64,000 nucleotides of DNA from Sphingopyxis sp. MSC1_008 (GCF_023197165.1 NZ_JALPRD010000001.1:558001-622000), one strand, 5' to 3'; positions 27,501-35,684 are shown, counted from the first letter of the stretch. A program made the numbers and translations. The notes: generated from the sequence alone by a model not told the origin.

Positions 27501-27725
27501 GGCCGCCGCCAGATCGTCAGCGGCACGCTCGGCACGACGACGGCGTCGTTCAAGAACGGCACGCCTTTCACCCTTGTTCCTGATGATCGCACGAGCGGCT
27601 GGGTCGGCCGTTTCCGTGGCATCGCCGGCAATTCGGCCTTTCAGGTCGCTGGCGAAGTGTCCGCGGAAGAACAGCAAAGCCATATCGGCTGGGCTTTCCG
27701 TGCGAGTCTGCGGGTCGGCCTCTAG
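24510..27725 (+). CDS. Large autotransporter (type Va secretion), adhesin-like passenger
   Basis: 1071-residue outer-membrane autotransporter. A signal peptide (about 1-22, cleavage after AHA) is followed by a long passenger of short Asn/Gly/Thr-rich repeats (NSGAI, NSGSI, NAGKI patterns) expected to form a beta-helix, and a C-terminal autotransporter beta-barrel from about residue 800 to the end. ATG 24510 has AGAGGAA upstream and starts the signal peptide. Two Asp-rich calcium-loop-like stretches occur: DIDNDGDIDG at about 116-125 and a D/K/E-rich segment at about 275-295. The last residue is Leu rather than the usual aromatic. Likely surface adhesion or biofilm protein; function inferred. 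Confidence 0.85.
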   Translation: MRKTLLASTCLATLLSTTAHAETTISTATTAPVRTSTIKSGAADDIKIVAAGSIKPTATGPAVTIDSNHKVVNEGTIEFSNVDGATGILANAGTSGGITNSATGKITIGETYAPTDIDNDGDIDGVFAIGSNRVGIATAGAFTGNIVNSGAIAIEGNNSAGIRLGGPLTGNFTNDGSITVVGDRALGVGLQNVTGNVRLAGTISAQGVDAIGARLAGDISGALVVQGGITSTGYRFTTPPADPSKLDADDLLIGGSALSIEGNVTGGIVLAVAPKDTKADDKDEDKDGIDDDKEGNAVVRSFGSAAAIRIGSADRAVTIGPVAGTGTGLGLIIDGAVLGNGLYAGKDGNGMQIGGLGGAVTIAGGIGIGATGSVTALSKDTAATAIRFGSGATTPELRNAGKIEATTGGNAAGAVATAVLVEAGGDVPLIRNSGSITAKTGGDSGTARAIVDLSGKVGTVENSGTISATGALASSDRNIAIDLSANATGATVKQTAVASGITAPSIVGDVRFGGGNDVFDIADGSVKGNSFFGAGNNKLALSGDATYAGNARFGTGSDTMTLAGTSKFTGLADFGGGADTLSIGGTSIFSGTLANSQGLAVSVAGGTFDVGGAATISSLAITDKGTLGVLLDTGTTGTNLQVTGNASFGAESKLALKLSSLEKAEGQHIVLTAGTLTGASNLTASQTLLPFLYKGTLTSNATQLIVDVSRKTTTELGLNRSESSAFDAVLDAVVADQKIEDVFLGITDGEQFHNQLGQMLPEHEGGVFETVTSGSRALSRYLQDPNAPFQDEGKWGYWVNQAVWGTSKGVGNTASYDVSGWGISGGAEIKSNLGNFGGSIAFLSGKDGNGSNANEVSTSQFEGALHWRLRSDGFMASARVSGAPISLKGTRIFRAEAGAEDIEKTMKGKWDGTLWSASGSVAYDTRVGGLSFRPMVAVDYFKLKEDGYQETGGGDALDLTVLSRDSDELAVSGTVAVGLDFGGADEYDGWTRFELEGGRRQIVSGTLGTTTASFKNGTPFTLVPDDRTSGWVGRFRGIAGNSAFQVAGEVSAEEQQSHIGWAFRASLRVGL

Positions 27726-27746
27726 CCCCCCTGGCCGGCCCCGCCC

Positions 27747-27787
27747 GCAAGGGGGAAGCGCAACCCCTACCCACGCTTCCCCCTTGC
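27747..27787 (+). terminator. Long hairpin after the autotransporter gene
   Basis: A perfect 14-base stem (GCAAGGGGGAAGCG at 27747-27760 with its complement at 27774-27787) encloses a 13-base loop, 22 bases after the autotransporter stop. There is no U-tract, so termination efficiency is uncertain; it could also be a REP-type repeat. Confidence 0.55.
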
Positions 27788-27877
27788 CTTGGGATAAAGA
27801 AACAAAGAAACAGATGCTTGCACAGTCCACCCTCTCTTTCCAAGCGCCGCGGTTGCGCGGCTGGGCGTGGACGTTAT

Positions 27878-27890
27878 ATGACGGCGTCAT
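27878..27890. promoter_or_regulatory. 13-base palindrome upstream of the FecI-type sigma gene
   Basis: ATGACG-G-CGTCAT is a perfect palindrome with a one-base centre, 70 bases before the sigma-factor start and inside the only upstream control region of the module. It could be an operator, but no regulator is known to bind it. Confidence 0.3.
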
Positions 27891-27960
27891 CAGGGGGACG
27901 TATGGCGCACATCGGGGTGGCGCTCACCGGCAAAAGATGGCGTTCCAAAGCAAGCAATCC

Positions 27961-28482
27961 ATGACAGAGTCGCGTGATCGAACCGACGCCACCCAGGGCA
28001 TCGAAGGCGTATTGCTCGCCAACCGGGACCGCATCGTCCGCTTTCTGGAAGTGCGCGGCGCGGGTGACGGCGCCGAAGATCTGTTCCAGGATCTGTGGAT
28101 GCGCCTGACCGACCGGAAGACCGGCCCGATCGCCGACCCCCTGCCTTATATCATGCGCGCCGCGAACAATCTGATGCTCGACCGCTATCGGTCTGCGCGG
28201 CAGAGCGACCTGCGCGACAAAGCCTGGGGCGAAGCCGCCGCCACGCAAAGCCCCTCGACCGAAACCGCGTTGATCTCGCGCGAACAGCTCGCGCTTGTTG
28301 AAGCATCGATCACCGCGACGGGCGAGCGGCCGGCACGCATCTTCCGCCGGTTCCGTGTCGACGGCCAGAACCAACGCGATATAGCCAGTGAAATGGGGGT
28401 CAGCCTGAGCACCGTCGAAGCCGATCTGCGCAAGGTTTATGCGGCGCTCGCCGTGATCCGGAGGCAGTTCGATGCAAGTTGA
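27961..28482 (+). CDS. FecI-type ECF sigma factor
   Basis: 173-residue ECF sigma factor. Region 2 is visible around AEDLFQDLWMRLTDR and PLPYIMRAANNLMLDRYR (about 38-82) and region 4 around IFRRFRVDGQNQRDIASEMGV (about 127-150), with the helix-turn-helix near the end. It should direct RNA polymerase to iron or nutrient-scavenging promoters on signal from the FecR-type protein encoded next. An in-frame ATG at 27937 would add eight residues; neither start has a strong ribosome-binding site. The stop overlaps the fecR start by 11 bases. Confidence 0.87.
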   Translation: MTESRDRTDATQGIEGVLLANRDRIVRFLEVRGAGDGAEDLFQDLWMRLTDRKTGPIADPLPYIMRAANNLMLDRYRSARQSDLRDKAWGEAAATQSPSTETALISREQLALVEASITATGERPARIFRRFRVDGQNQRDIASEMGVSLSTVEADLRKVYAALAVIRRQFDAS

Positions 28483-29404
28483 CGCGACAAACGCCGAAGT
28501 GCGCGCGATCGACTGGCTGATCCGCCAGCGCGACCCCGCTTTCGACGACTGGAACGGCTTTGCCGACTGGCTTGCCGAGGATCCGGAGCATAATGCGATC
28601 TACGATGCGGTCGCGAGCCTCGACCAAGATCTCGATGCGCTGCCCGCGGCACCCAAGCCGTCGGTCGTGATCATACCCGACGCGCCGCGCCGTCCGTCAC
28701 GCCGTGCGTGGTTCGGCGGGGCGATGGCCGCAGCGCTGGTCGGCACGATCAGCCTGTCGGGCCTTGGCCTGTTCGGAACCGAGAACCGGATCGAGACTGA
28801 GGCAGGTGAACATCGCACCATAGATCTGGCCGACGGGTCGAAGATCGAAATCAACGGCGCCTCGGTGATCGAGATCGACAAGGACCGCCCGCGCTTTGCC
28901 CGTCTGGAATCGGGCGAGGCGATGTTCCATGTCGTCCACCGCGACGACGCTCCGTTCGTCGTCGAGACGGGCGACGCAAAGATCGTCGACCTCGGCACCG
29001 CCTTCAACGTCGTGCGCCGTGACCGCCAGACGTCGGTCGCGGTGTCCGAAGGCATCGTCCTCTACAACCCCGACCGCGACAAGGTCCGCCTCGTCGCCGG
29101 CAAGGGCCTCGAGGCACGCGATGGTGACCGCCAGCCCCCGGTCGTCCAGGATGTCGACGTGGCCAGCATCGGCGGCTGGCGCAGTGGTCTGCTCGTCTAC
29201 AATGGCACGCCGCTCGCGGTTGTTGCCGAGGATCTGAAGCGCACCGCGGGAATGCAGGTGAGCATCGCGCCCGAAGCAAGCGACCTGTCGTTTCGCGGCG
29301 CGCTGATCATCGACGAGAACCGGAACCGCACGATCGCCGATCTTGCCGCATTGTCGGGAACCACGGCTAAGCGGCAGGGTGATGGCTGGATATTGACCCG
29401 CTGA
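28472..29404 (+). CDS. FecR-type anti-sigma/regulatory membrane protein
   Basis: 310-residue single-pass inner-membrane protein. It has the N-terminal cytoplasmic DUF4880 helix (VRAIDWLIRQRDPAFDDWNGF and following, about 10-45), one transmembrane segment at about 76-98, the periplasmic FecR domain (about 108-205: HRTIDLADGSKIEINGAS) and a C-terminal DUF4974-like region. In the Fec paradigm it senses the loaded TonB receptor through that receptor's STN domain and controls the sigma factor. Overlaps the sigma gene by 11 bases and precedes the receptor gene by two bases, so all three are one operon. Confidence 0.9.
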   Translation: MQVDATNAEVRAIDWLIRQRDPAFDDWNGFADWLAEDPEHNAIYDAVASLDQDLDALPAAPKPSVVIIPDAPRRPSRRAWFGGAMAAALVGTISLSGLGLFGTENRIETEAGEHRTIDLADGSKIEINGASVIEIDKDRPRFARLESGEAMFHVVHRDDAPFVVETGDAKIVDLGTAFNVVRRDRQTSVAVSEGIVLYNPDRDKVRLVAGKGLEARDGDRQPPVVQDVDVASIGGWRSGLLVYNGTPLAVVAEDLKRTAGMQVSIAPEASDLSFRGALIIDENRNRTIADLAALSGTTAKRQGDGWILTR

Positions 29405-29406
29405 GC

Positions 29407-31920
29407 ATGCACCCGCGCCTTTCCCCCCGCCTCTTCGCTGCCGCAGCAGCGATAGCGCTGTGCCTGCCCGCGCAGGCGCAGGCGGCAGAGGAGCGCGCAT
29501 TCGACGTCCCCAAAGGCAGTCTGTCGACCGCGCTGCCGCTGATCAGCCGGCAGGCGGGGGTCAGCATCAGCGTTGGCGATGCGAAGCTGTGGCAGGGCCG
29601 CGTCAAGCCGGTGCGCGGACGGATGAGCGTCGAAGAAGCGATCCGGCGCCTGCTCGCGGGGTCCGACGCGCGCGCCGTACGGGTCAGCGCAACGAGCTGG
29701 CGTATCGAGCGTCGCCCCGTCCGCGTCGCGCGGTCGGCATCGGCGCCGCGACACGCACCGCAGCCACGGGCACGCGAGCCGGCGCAAGACACGGTCGCCG
29801 CGGCGCAGGACGAAATCATCGTCACCGCGTCGAAGACCGACCTACCCCTTTCGCACTTCGCCGGCGTCGTCACCAAATTGGATGGCGGCGATTTGGCGTT
29901 TGGCGGCGAGCGCGGGATGGATTCGATCCTTTCGCGCACCGCGACCGTCTCCTCGACCCATCTGGGTCCGGGGCGCAACAAGCTGTTCATTCGCGGTATC
30001 GCCGATTCAAGCTTCACCGGCCCGACACAATCGACCGTCGGCCAGTATCTCGGCGACATCCGGCTCAGCTATAATGCGCCCGACCCCGACCTGCGCCTCT
30101 ACGACATCGACAATGTCGAGATCCTCGAAGGGCCGCAGGGCACGCTCTATGGCGCCGGGTCGTTAGGCGGGATCATCCGTGTCATTCCGAAAGCCCCCGA
30201 CCCGCGCGAGATGACGGTGCAGGCGATCGCCGGCCTGTCGATCACCCAGCACGGCGACCCCGGCGGCGACATCGCTGCGATCGCCAACATCCCGGTCAGC
30301 GACAACGGACACGCACTGCGCCTTGTCGGCTATATGCTCACCGACGGCGGCTATATCGACAATCCGCTGCGCGGGCAGAACGACGTCAACCGCGTTCATA
30401 TCCGCGGCGGACGCGGTACTTTCCGGTTCGAGGCGGACGACGACTGGGCGGTCGATTTCGGCGGCGTCTATCAGGCGATCACCTCCGACGACGCGCAATA
30501 TGCCGACAAGAATGGCGCGCCGCTCACCCGCAATTCGATGGTCGAACAGAATGCAACCGCGCGCTACGGCATGGGCACCGTCGTCGTGATGAAGGATTGG
30601 GACGATCTGCATTTCCAGTCGTCTAACGCCTATATCGATCACCGGCTGTTCGAACGCTTCGACGCCAGCCTGCCCGAAGCGCGGCGAGGGACCGATATGT
30701 CCAGTGGCGGCGTCCCCGTCCCCCCTTCGATTGGAGCCGTCGATGTCGAGCGCCTGTTCGCGCCGATCCAGGTCGTTCCGCTCAACGATGTCCCGCGCGT
30801 GCTCGACCAGCATAATGCGACGCGCATGTTCGTCAGCGAAAATCGCCTGTCGCGCCCGTACCGCGACGGCCTCGGCTGGGTGATCGGCGCGAGTTTCATC
30901 GACAATCGCACGCGGCAGAACCGCGAATATGGCTATGGCCCGCTTCGCGCGATCCTGCCCGGCGTGACCAACAAGATCACCGAATTTACCGGCTATGCCG
31001 AAGCCACCGTCGAGGTGATGCCCGATCTGATCGCATCGGGCGGCGTCCGCCTGTCACATGCGAAGCTCGGCGGCGCTGCCGAAGGCGTGTCCTTTGCCCT
31101 GGCGCAGGCGAATCGTGCGACGACCGCATCGCGCAAAGAAACCGACCTGCTGCCATCCGTCTCGCTGCTCGCGACGCCGCTCCACAATGTCCGGCTCTAT
31201 GCGCGCTATCAGGAGGGTTTTCGTCCCGGCGGACTCGCGGTCGACGGCAATTTCGTGCGGCGCTTCCTCAACGACCAGGTGCGCACATGGGAAGCGGGAA
31301 TGCGCTTCGGCGACAAGGGGCAGAGCCTGCTCGACGCCAGCATTTCGATTTCGCACAGCCGCTGGCGCAACATTCAGGCCGATTTCATCGACAGTACCGG
31401 CTTCCCGACGACCGCCAATATCGGTGATGGCCGCATCACCAGCCTGTCGGGGGCGGTCGCGATGCGGCCAACCGCCGCGCTGACCTTCGAACTCGGCGCG
31501 GTCTATAACCATAGCCGTGTCGATGATCTCGCACCGCAGATCCTGCCGGTGTTCGATGCGGCACCGGGCCGTCTCGGACGTATTCCCAATGTCGCGAGCC
31601 ATGCGGTGCGCGGATCGGTCAACTACGCGACTGTGATCGGTGACGAGGATTTCCGCGTGAACGGCTGGGCCAACTATATCGGCCCGTCGCGGCTCGGTAT
31701 CGGACCGGTGCTCGGCGAGAGTCAGGGCGACTATGTCGACACGGGTGTCGCGATGCGCGTGGGCAACGAACGCCGCGGCCTGTCGCTGACACTTACCAAC
31801 CTGTTCGACTCACGCGGCAACCGCTTTTCGCTCGGAACGCCCTTCCTCGAGGGCAATGAGGGCTTCCTCACGCCGCTCCGCCCGCGCACGCTGCGGATCG
31901 CCGTCGACGTCGCCTATTAA
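29407..31920 (+). CDS. TonB-dependent receptor with N-terminal STN signalling domain
   Basis: 837-residue outer-membrane receptor. After a signal peptide (about 1-27) comes a secretin/TonB N-terminal (STN) domain at about 30-103, a low-complexity Arg/Ala/Pro linker, a TonB-box-like EIIVTASK at about 135, the plug domain (about 145-260: KLFIRGI, EGPQGTLYGAGSLGG), and the 22-strand barrel ending in a terminal Tyr, the usual barrel-insertion residue. The STN domain marks it as a transducer that signals to FecR. The substrate is unknown: a siderophore or other large nutrient is likely. A palindromic repeat overlaps its stop codon by two bases. Confidence 0.92.
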   Translation: MHPRLSPRLFAAAAAIALCLPAQAQAAEERAFDVPKGSLSTALPLISRQAGVSISVGDAKLWQGRVKPVRGRMSVEEAIRRLLAGSDARAVRVSATSWRIERRPVRVARSASAPRHAPQPRAREPAQDTVAAAQDEIIVTASKTDLPLSHFAGVVTKLDGGDLAFGGERGMDSILSRTATVSSTHLGPGRNKLFIRGIADSSFTGPTQSTVGQYLGDIRLSYNAPDPDLRLYDIDNVEILEGPQGTLYGAGSLGGIIRVIPKAPDPREMTVQAIAGLSITQHGDPGGDIAAIANIPVSDNGHALRLVGYMLTDGGYIDNPLRGQNDVNRVHIRGGRGTFRFEADDDWAVDFGGVYQAITSDDAQYADKNGAPLTRNSMVEQNATARYGMGTVVVMKDWDDLHFQSSNAYIDHRLFERFDASLPEARRGTDMSSGGVPVPPSIGAVDVERLFAPIQVVPLNDVPRVLDQHNATRMFVSENRLSRPYRDGLGWVIGASFIDNRTRQNREYGYGPLRAILPGVTNKITEFTGYAEATVEVMPDLIASGGVRLSHAKLGGAAEGVSFALAQANRATTASRKETDLLPSVSLLATPLHNVRLYARYQEGFRPGGLAVDGNFVRRFLNDQVRTWEAGMRFGDKGQSLLDASISISHSRWRNIQADFIDSTGFPTTANIGDGRITSLSGAVAMRPTAALTFELGAVYNHSRVDDLAPQILPVFDAAPGRLGRIPNVASHAVRGSVNYATVIGDEDFRVNGWANYIGPSRLGIGPVLGESQGDYVDTGVAMRVGNERRGLSLTLTNLFDSRGNRFSLGTPFLEGNEGFLTPLRPRTLRIAVDVAY

Positions 31921-32058
31921 ATCCTCCCTGTGCCGCAGGCATGGGGAGGTGGCAGCCCCGAAGGGCTGACGGAGGGGCTATGACGCGACGTCGCAGCCCC
32001 TCCACCATTCGCTTCGGGAACGGTCCCCCTCCCCATCGCTGCGCGACAGGGAGGATTT
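31919..32058. repeat. 140-base inverted repeat element between convergent genes
   Basis: Arms of about 30 bases at the two ends (left from 31919, AAATCCTCCCTGT...GGGGAGG; right ending 32058) are near-complementary with a few mismatches, and a second hairpin lies inside (GGAGGGGCT 31971-31979 / AGCCCCTCC 31995-32003). It fills the whole gap between the receptor gene and the convergent acyl-CoA dehydrogenase and probably terminates both. No reading frame is present. Confidence 0.75.
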
Positions 32059-32059
32059 A

Positions 32060-33199
32060 TCAATCCGCCAGCGTAATCCGCTCGTAGCGGTCCATATGAT
32101 AGTCGTGGCTACCGAACTGGCCTTCGATCATCGTCGCGCGCTTGAAATAATGGCCGATCGCCAGTTCCTGCGTGATGCCGATACCGCCGTGCGTCTGGAT
32201 TGCATTCTGCCCGACAAAGTTAGCACCGCGCGCGACCTTCGCCTTGGCAGCCGAGACCGCCGCCATACGCTCGTTCGCGGGCAGGCCCAGCTTCAGCGTG
32301 CCCATGATCGTCATCGAGCGCGCCTGTTCGACTTCCATGAACATGTCGACCATGCGGTGCTGGAGGACCTGGAATTTCGCGATCGGCACGCCGAACTGTT
32401 TGCGCTGCTGGGTATATTCGAGCGTGCCTTCGTGCAGTTTCTGCATCACGCCGGTCGCCTCGGCGCACACCGCAACCGTCGCTTCGTCGACGATCTGTTC
32501 GATCAGCGGCAGACCGGCGCCTTCACCGCCCAGCAGTGCATCGCCCGGGATCGCGACATTCTCGAAATAGATTTCCGACGCGCGGCTGCCGTCGACCGTC
32601 GGATAGTCGCGGCGGACGATGCCCGGCAGGTTCGCGTCGATCAGGAACAAAGACACGCCGTCGCGGTCGCGCGGATTGCCGCCGGTGCGCGCGGTGACGA
32701 GCAGATGCGTCGCCCACGGCGCAGCATAGACGACCGATTTATGTCCGCTCAGCACATAGCCCGCGCCATCCTTCTTCGCGGTGGTGCGCAGGTTCGCAAG
32801 GTCGTAGCGGCCCTGCGGCTCGGCGTAGGCGAAGGCGATGATCGCATCACCCGCGATGATCTCGGGGATCATCGCATCGGCCTGCGCGCCGCCGACGGCC
32901 TTGAGCGCACTACCCGCGATGACGACGGTCGGAAGATAAGGTTCGACCCCGATGACCTTGCCGAGTTCCTCCATCACGATCGCATTTTCAAGCGCGCCGC
33001 CGCCAAGGCCGCCATGCTCTTCTGCGAAAGGCGCGCCCAGCATGCCGAGATCCTGCGCGAGCGCAGTCCAGATCGCCGGATCGCGCCCGCTATCGCTATT
33101 GATGAACTTCTGGCGCGTTTCGAAATCATAGGTGTCGCCGAGGAAACGGGCGAGCGTGTCGCGGATCATGTCCTGCGTTTCGGTGTAGGTGAAATCCAT
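32060..33199 (-). CDS. Acyl-CoA dehydrogenase (pair member 1)
   Basis: 379-residue flavoprotein with the three ACAD parts: N-terminal helices (about 1-115), a beta domain (about 120-220, FAYAEPQGRYDL and SGHKSVVYAA) and C-terminal helices with the FAD-binding THGGIGITQE motif near residue 345. It would oxidise acyl-CoA thioesters at C2-C3. The middle-domain motif differs from classical MCAD, which fits one half of a heteromeric ACAD pair. The partner gene lies 103 bases upstream on the same strand with palindromic repeats in the gap. Confidence 0.88.
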   Translation of the reverse strand: MDFTYTETQDMIRDTLARFLGDTYDFETRQKFINSDSGRDPAIWTALAQDLGMLGAPFAEEHGGLGGGALENAIVMEELGKVIGVEPYLPTVVIAGSALKAVGGAQADAMIPEIIAGDAIIAFAYAEPQGRYDLANLRTTAKKDGAGYVLSGHKSVVYAAPWATHLLVTARTGGNPRDRDGVSLFLIDANLPGIVRRDYPTVDGSRASEIYFENVAIPGDALLGGEGAGLPLIEQIVDEATVAVCAEATGVMQKLHEGTLEYTQQRKQFGVPIAKFQVLQHRMVDMFMEVEQARSMTIMGTLKLGLPANERMAAVSAAKAKVARGANFVGQNAIQTHGGIGITQELAIGHYFKRATMIEGQFGSHDYHMDRYERITLAD

Positions 33200-33213
33200 T
33201 TTTTATCCCCGTC

Positions 33214-33295
33214 GCCCCCGCGTAGGCGGGGGCCGCTATAGGTTTATGCTGCGGCGTCCGGTCAGGCCGATTGCGGCCCCCGCCTTAGCGGGGGC
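33214..33295. repeat. Inverted pair of GCCCCCGC-type palindromes (family B)
   Basis: Two short hairpins, 33214-33233 (GCCCCCGC/GCGGGGGC, loop GTAG) and 33276-33295 (loop CTTA), lie in opposite orientation between the two acyl-CoA dehydrogenase genes. Such REP-like pairs can stabilise or attenuate the operon mRNA; nothing else is seen in the gap. Confidence 0.7.
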
Positions 33296-33302
33296 AACGC
33301 GT

Positions 33303-34496
33303 TCAAAGCCCCAAAACCATCTTCGCGATGATGTTGCGCTGAATCTCGTTCGACCCGCCATAGATCGTCGTCTTGCGCATGTTGAAATAGGTCGGCGCCG
33401 CGCGGTGCGCATAATCGGGTCCGATCGGATGTTCGTTGTCGCCTTCGCCGAAACCGCGGAAATAGGGCGCGCCATAATGGCCGACGGCTTCGAGCGTCAG
33501 CTCGGTCAGCCGCTGCTGGATTTCGCTGCCCTTGATCTTGAGCAGGCTCGATTCCGGCCCCGGGCCGCGATTGGCATTCGGGCCGGCGAGGCTGCGCAGC
33601 TCGGTGAATTCGAGCGCCGCCAGATCGACTTCCAACTCGGCGACCTTGCGCTTGAAGAAAGCGTTGGCGAGCAACGGCTTGTCGCCGTCGAGTTCGGTGC
33701 GGGCGATCGCCTTTACCTTTTCGATCCCGCGCTTCGACGCTGCGACGCCGGCGATGCCGGTGCGTTCGTGCGCGAGCAGGAACTTGGCGCAGGTCCAACC
33801 CTTATTCTCTTCATAGACGCGCTGCGATTGCGGGACGCGAACATCTTCGAGCCACACTTCATTGACTTCATGCTCGCCGCCCAATGTGATGATCGGGCGC
33901 ACGGTGATCCCGGGCGACTTCATGTCGATGAGCAGGAAGCTGATGCCTTCCTGCTGCTTCGCTTCCTTGTCGGTGCGGACGAGGAAAAAACCCCAGTCGG
34001 CATGCTGCGCGAGCGTCGTCCAGGTCTTTTGCCCGTTGACGATATAGTCGTCGCCGTCGGCAACAGCGGCGGTGCGGAGCGAGGCAAGGTCCGAGCCCGA
34101 ACCCGGTTCCGAATAACCCTGACACCACCAATCCTCGCCCGACAGGATACGCGGCAGGAAATGGGCTTTCTGCTCGGGAGTGCCGAAGGTGTAGATCACC
34201 GGGCCCACCATCGCGAGGCCGAAGGGCATCAGGCGAATGCAATCGGCGCGCGCGGTTTCCTCGGACCAGATGAAGCGCTGCGTCGGGGTCCAGCCGGTGC
34301 CGCCATATTCGACCGGCCACGCGGGCGCGATCCAGCCTTTTTTGTACAGAATCTTGTGCCAGGCGAGGAAATCCTCCTTGGACATCTCTTCGCCCTCATC
34401 CTGCTTGTCGCGCAGGTCGGCGGGGTAATTTTCGGCGATGAAGTCGCGCACTTCCTGCTGGAAGGCGAGATCTTCGGGGCTGAATTCCATGTCCAT
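33303..34496 (-). CDS. Acyl-CoA dehydrogenase (pair member 2)
   Basis: 397-residue ACAD. ATG 34496 is chosen because GGGAGA lies eight bases before it; an open frame to 34517 lacks a signal. Motifs: the FAD/substrate segment CQGYSEPGSGSDLASL (about 120-135), NGQKTWTTLAQHADW, and a C-terminal YGGSNEIQRNIIAK in which the Glu that acts as base in many ACADs is not obvious. This protein and the 379-residue neighbour resemble the two subunits of heterotetrameric ACADs known from steroid side-chain and related ring degradation; substrate not determinable here. Confidence 0.88.
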   Translation of the reverse strand: MDMEFSPEDLAFQQEVRDFIAENYPADLRDKQDEGEEMSKEDFLAWHKILYKKGWIAPAWPVEYGGTGWTPTQRFIWSEETARADCIRLMPFGLAMVGPVIYTFGTPEQKAHFLPRILSGEDWWCQGYSEPGSGSDLASLRTAAVADGDDYIVNGQKTWTTLAQHADWGFFLVRTDKEAKQQEGISFLLIDMKSPGITVRPIITLGGEHEVNEVWLEDVRVPQSQRVYEENKGWTCAKFLLAHERTGIAGVAASKRGIEKVKAIARTELDGDKPLLANAFFKRKVAELEVDLAALEFTELRSLAGPNANRGPGPESSLLKIKGSEIQQRLTELTLEAVGHYGAPYFRGFGEGDNEHPIGPDYAHRAAPTYFNMRKTTIYGGSNEIQRNIIAKMVLGL

Positions 34497-34669
34497 CACG
34501 AATCTCCCATTGGGCAATGGCGCACTTATACTGAGCGCTCACCTTTACGTAAACGGAAAGTTGTCGCTTGCAACCTTCCTTCCCCAATGATTGCGCCTAA
34601 CACCCCGGCTTGTCCAGCACGCGCGGTCGCCCTCCGGCAGCGCGGCTATCGAACGGTGGAAGCTTGGTT

Positions 34670-35566
34670 TTAGCGGCGCGTGACGAGCACCACCGCGCCG
34701 TCGCTGGCATAGGCACCGCGAACCTCCGTGATCGTAAGGGCAACGTCGACAACCGAACCGTCGCGCGTCACCATCTGCGACGCGATGCGTGCGGGGGCGC
34801 CCGACCGAAAGACCGATTCGAGCGCCTCGACGAACGCCGACCGCTGCCCGACGGCGAGCAGCGCCGAAAAGCGGACACGCCGGATCGCAGCCGCATCGAC
34901 CCCGAGCAGGTCGGTCAGCATGGCGTTCGCCGCCTCGACCGTTTCACGCACGGAGATGCGGGCGTGGCCGATGCCGCCATCGATCTCGACGGCGTCGAGC
35001 ATCGCCTGCCGCATATCGCCGGCGGCGAAACCGTCGATCGCGTCGCTGACATCGCGCAGGACGATAGCCCCCCCGACCGGCAAGGGAATGAGGTCGACAT
35101 GCAGCCATTGGCGCGGACGGAGCATGGCGGGGACGTCGCCAGAAAATCGCTCGCGATGGTCGAGCAGCCGGTTGATGTGATGAAAGATCAGGCTATCGCG
35201 GAGACCCGGAATTGCGGCCATCAACTCTTCCCCGATCAAACCGGCGGCCGCGGTCTCCAGCATATCCGAAGCCGCGGGGTTGAGCGCGGCGATACGCCGC
35301 TGGCGGTCGATCAGGATCACGCCATCGCGGACCGATTCCACCAGACCGGCAAGCGAGGATTGCAATATGTCGGATGCCGCCGCGACCTCTCGCGCCACAT
35401 CGCGGTCGAGACGGCGGTAGTCGTCGAGCGAAATAAGCACATGCGCATCCTTGCCGTGATGCGTCACGACGACGGGCTTGCGCGCCGACTGCAATCGCCA
35501 ATTGGCAAAGCCGCGGATGAAATCGGCCGCCGAGACGCGCTGTGGTTCCTGTGCCGCTGCCACCAT
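34670..35566 (-). CDS. PAS-domain protein with an N-terminal Phd/YefM-like domain
   Basis: 298-residue soluble protein. The start at ATG 35566 has GGGGGA just upstream; the frame is open for 79 more codons without a start signal. Residues 10-55 (SAADFIRGFANWR ... PVVVTHHGKDAHVLISLDDYRRL) match the pattern of Phd/YefM antitoxin N-domains, which bind DNA. One PAS domain is at about 65-170 (VRDGVILIDRQRRIAALNPAA) and a second PAS-like region at about 180-298. No toxin gene adjoins. It may be a ligand-responsive DNA-binding protein. It is separated from tadG by 118 bases on the same strand. The domain assignment is by eye. Confidence 0.7.
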   Translation of the reverse strand: MVAAAQEPQRVSAADFIRGFANWRLQSARKPVVVTHHGKDAHVLISLDDYRRLDRDVAREVAAASDILQSSLAGLVESVRDGVILIDRQRRIAALNPAASDMLETAAAGLIGEELMAAIPGLRDSLIFHHINRLLDHRERFSGDVPAMLRPRQWLHVDLIPLPVGGAIVLRDVSDAIDGFAAGDMRQAMLDAVEIDGGIGHARISVRETVEAANAMLTDLLGVDAAAIRRVRFSALLAVGQRSAFVEALESVFRSGAPARIASQMVTRDGSVVDVALTITEVRGAYASDGAVVLVTRR

Positions 35567-35684
35567 ATCCCCCTGAAAGCCGGTCAATCCTCTGCCCCTA
35601 TAACCCGGCGGCCGCCTGCTTTCGGTCTGGAAAGGGATCAATCGGCGGGCGGTCGTGTCCGGAACGGCGCCATTGCGCGAGCGA

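Noticed and set aside
25866..27890. 674-codon open frame antisense to the autotransporter, and similar long antisense frames opposite parE (47902-49983), uvrC (57264-59711) and cpaE (1677-3269)
   Set aside because: They mirror the codon pattern of well-identified genes in a GC-rich genome, have Arg/Ala-rich composition without domains, and lack ribosome-binding sites.
27937..29404. FecI/FecR/TonB receptor set as part of a lasso-peptide cluster
   Set aside because: In sphingomonads such modules can accompany lasso-peptide genes, but no precursor, cyclase, protease or isopeptidase gene is present around it.
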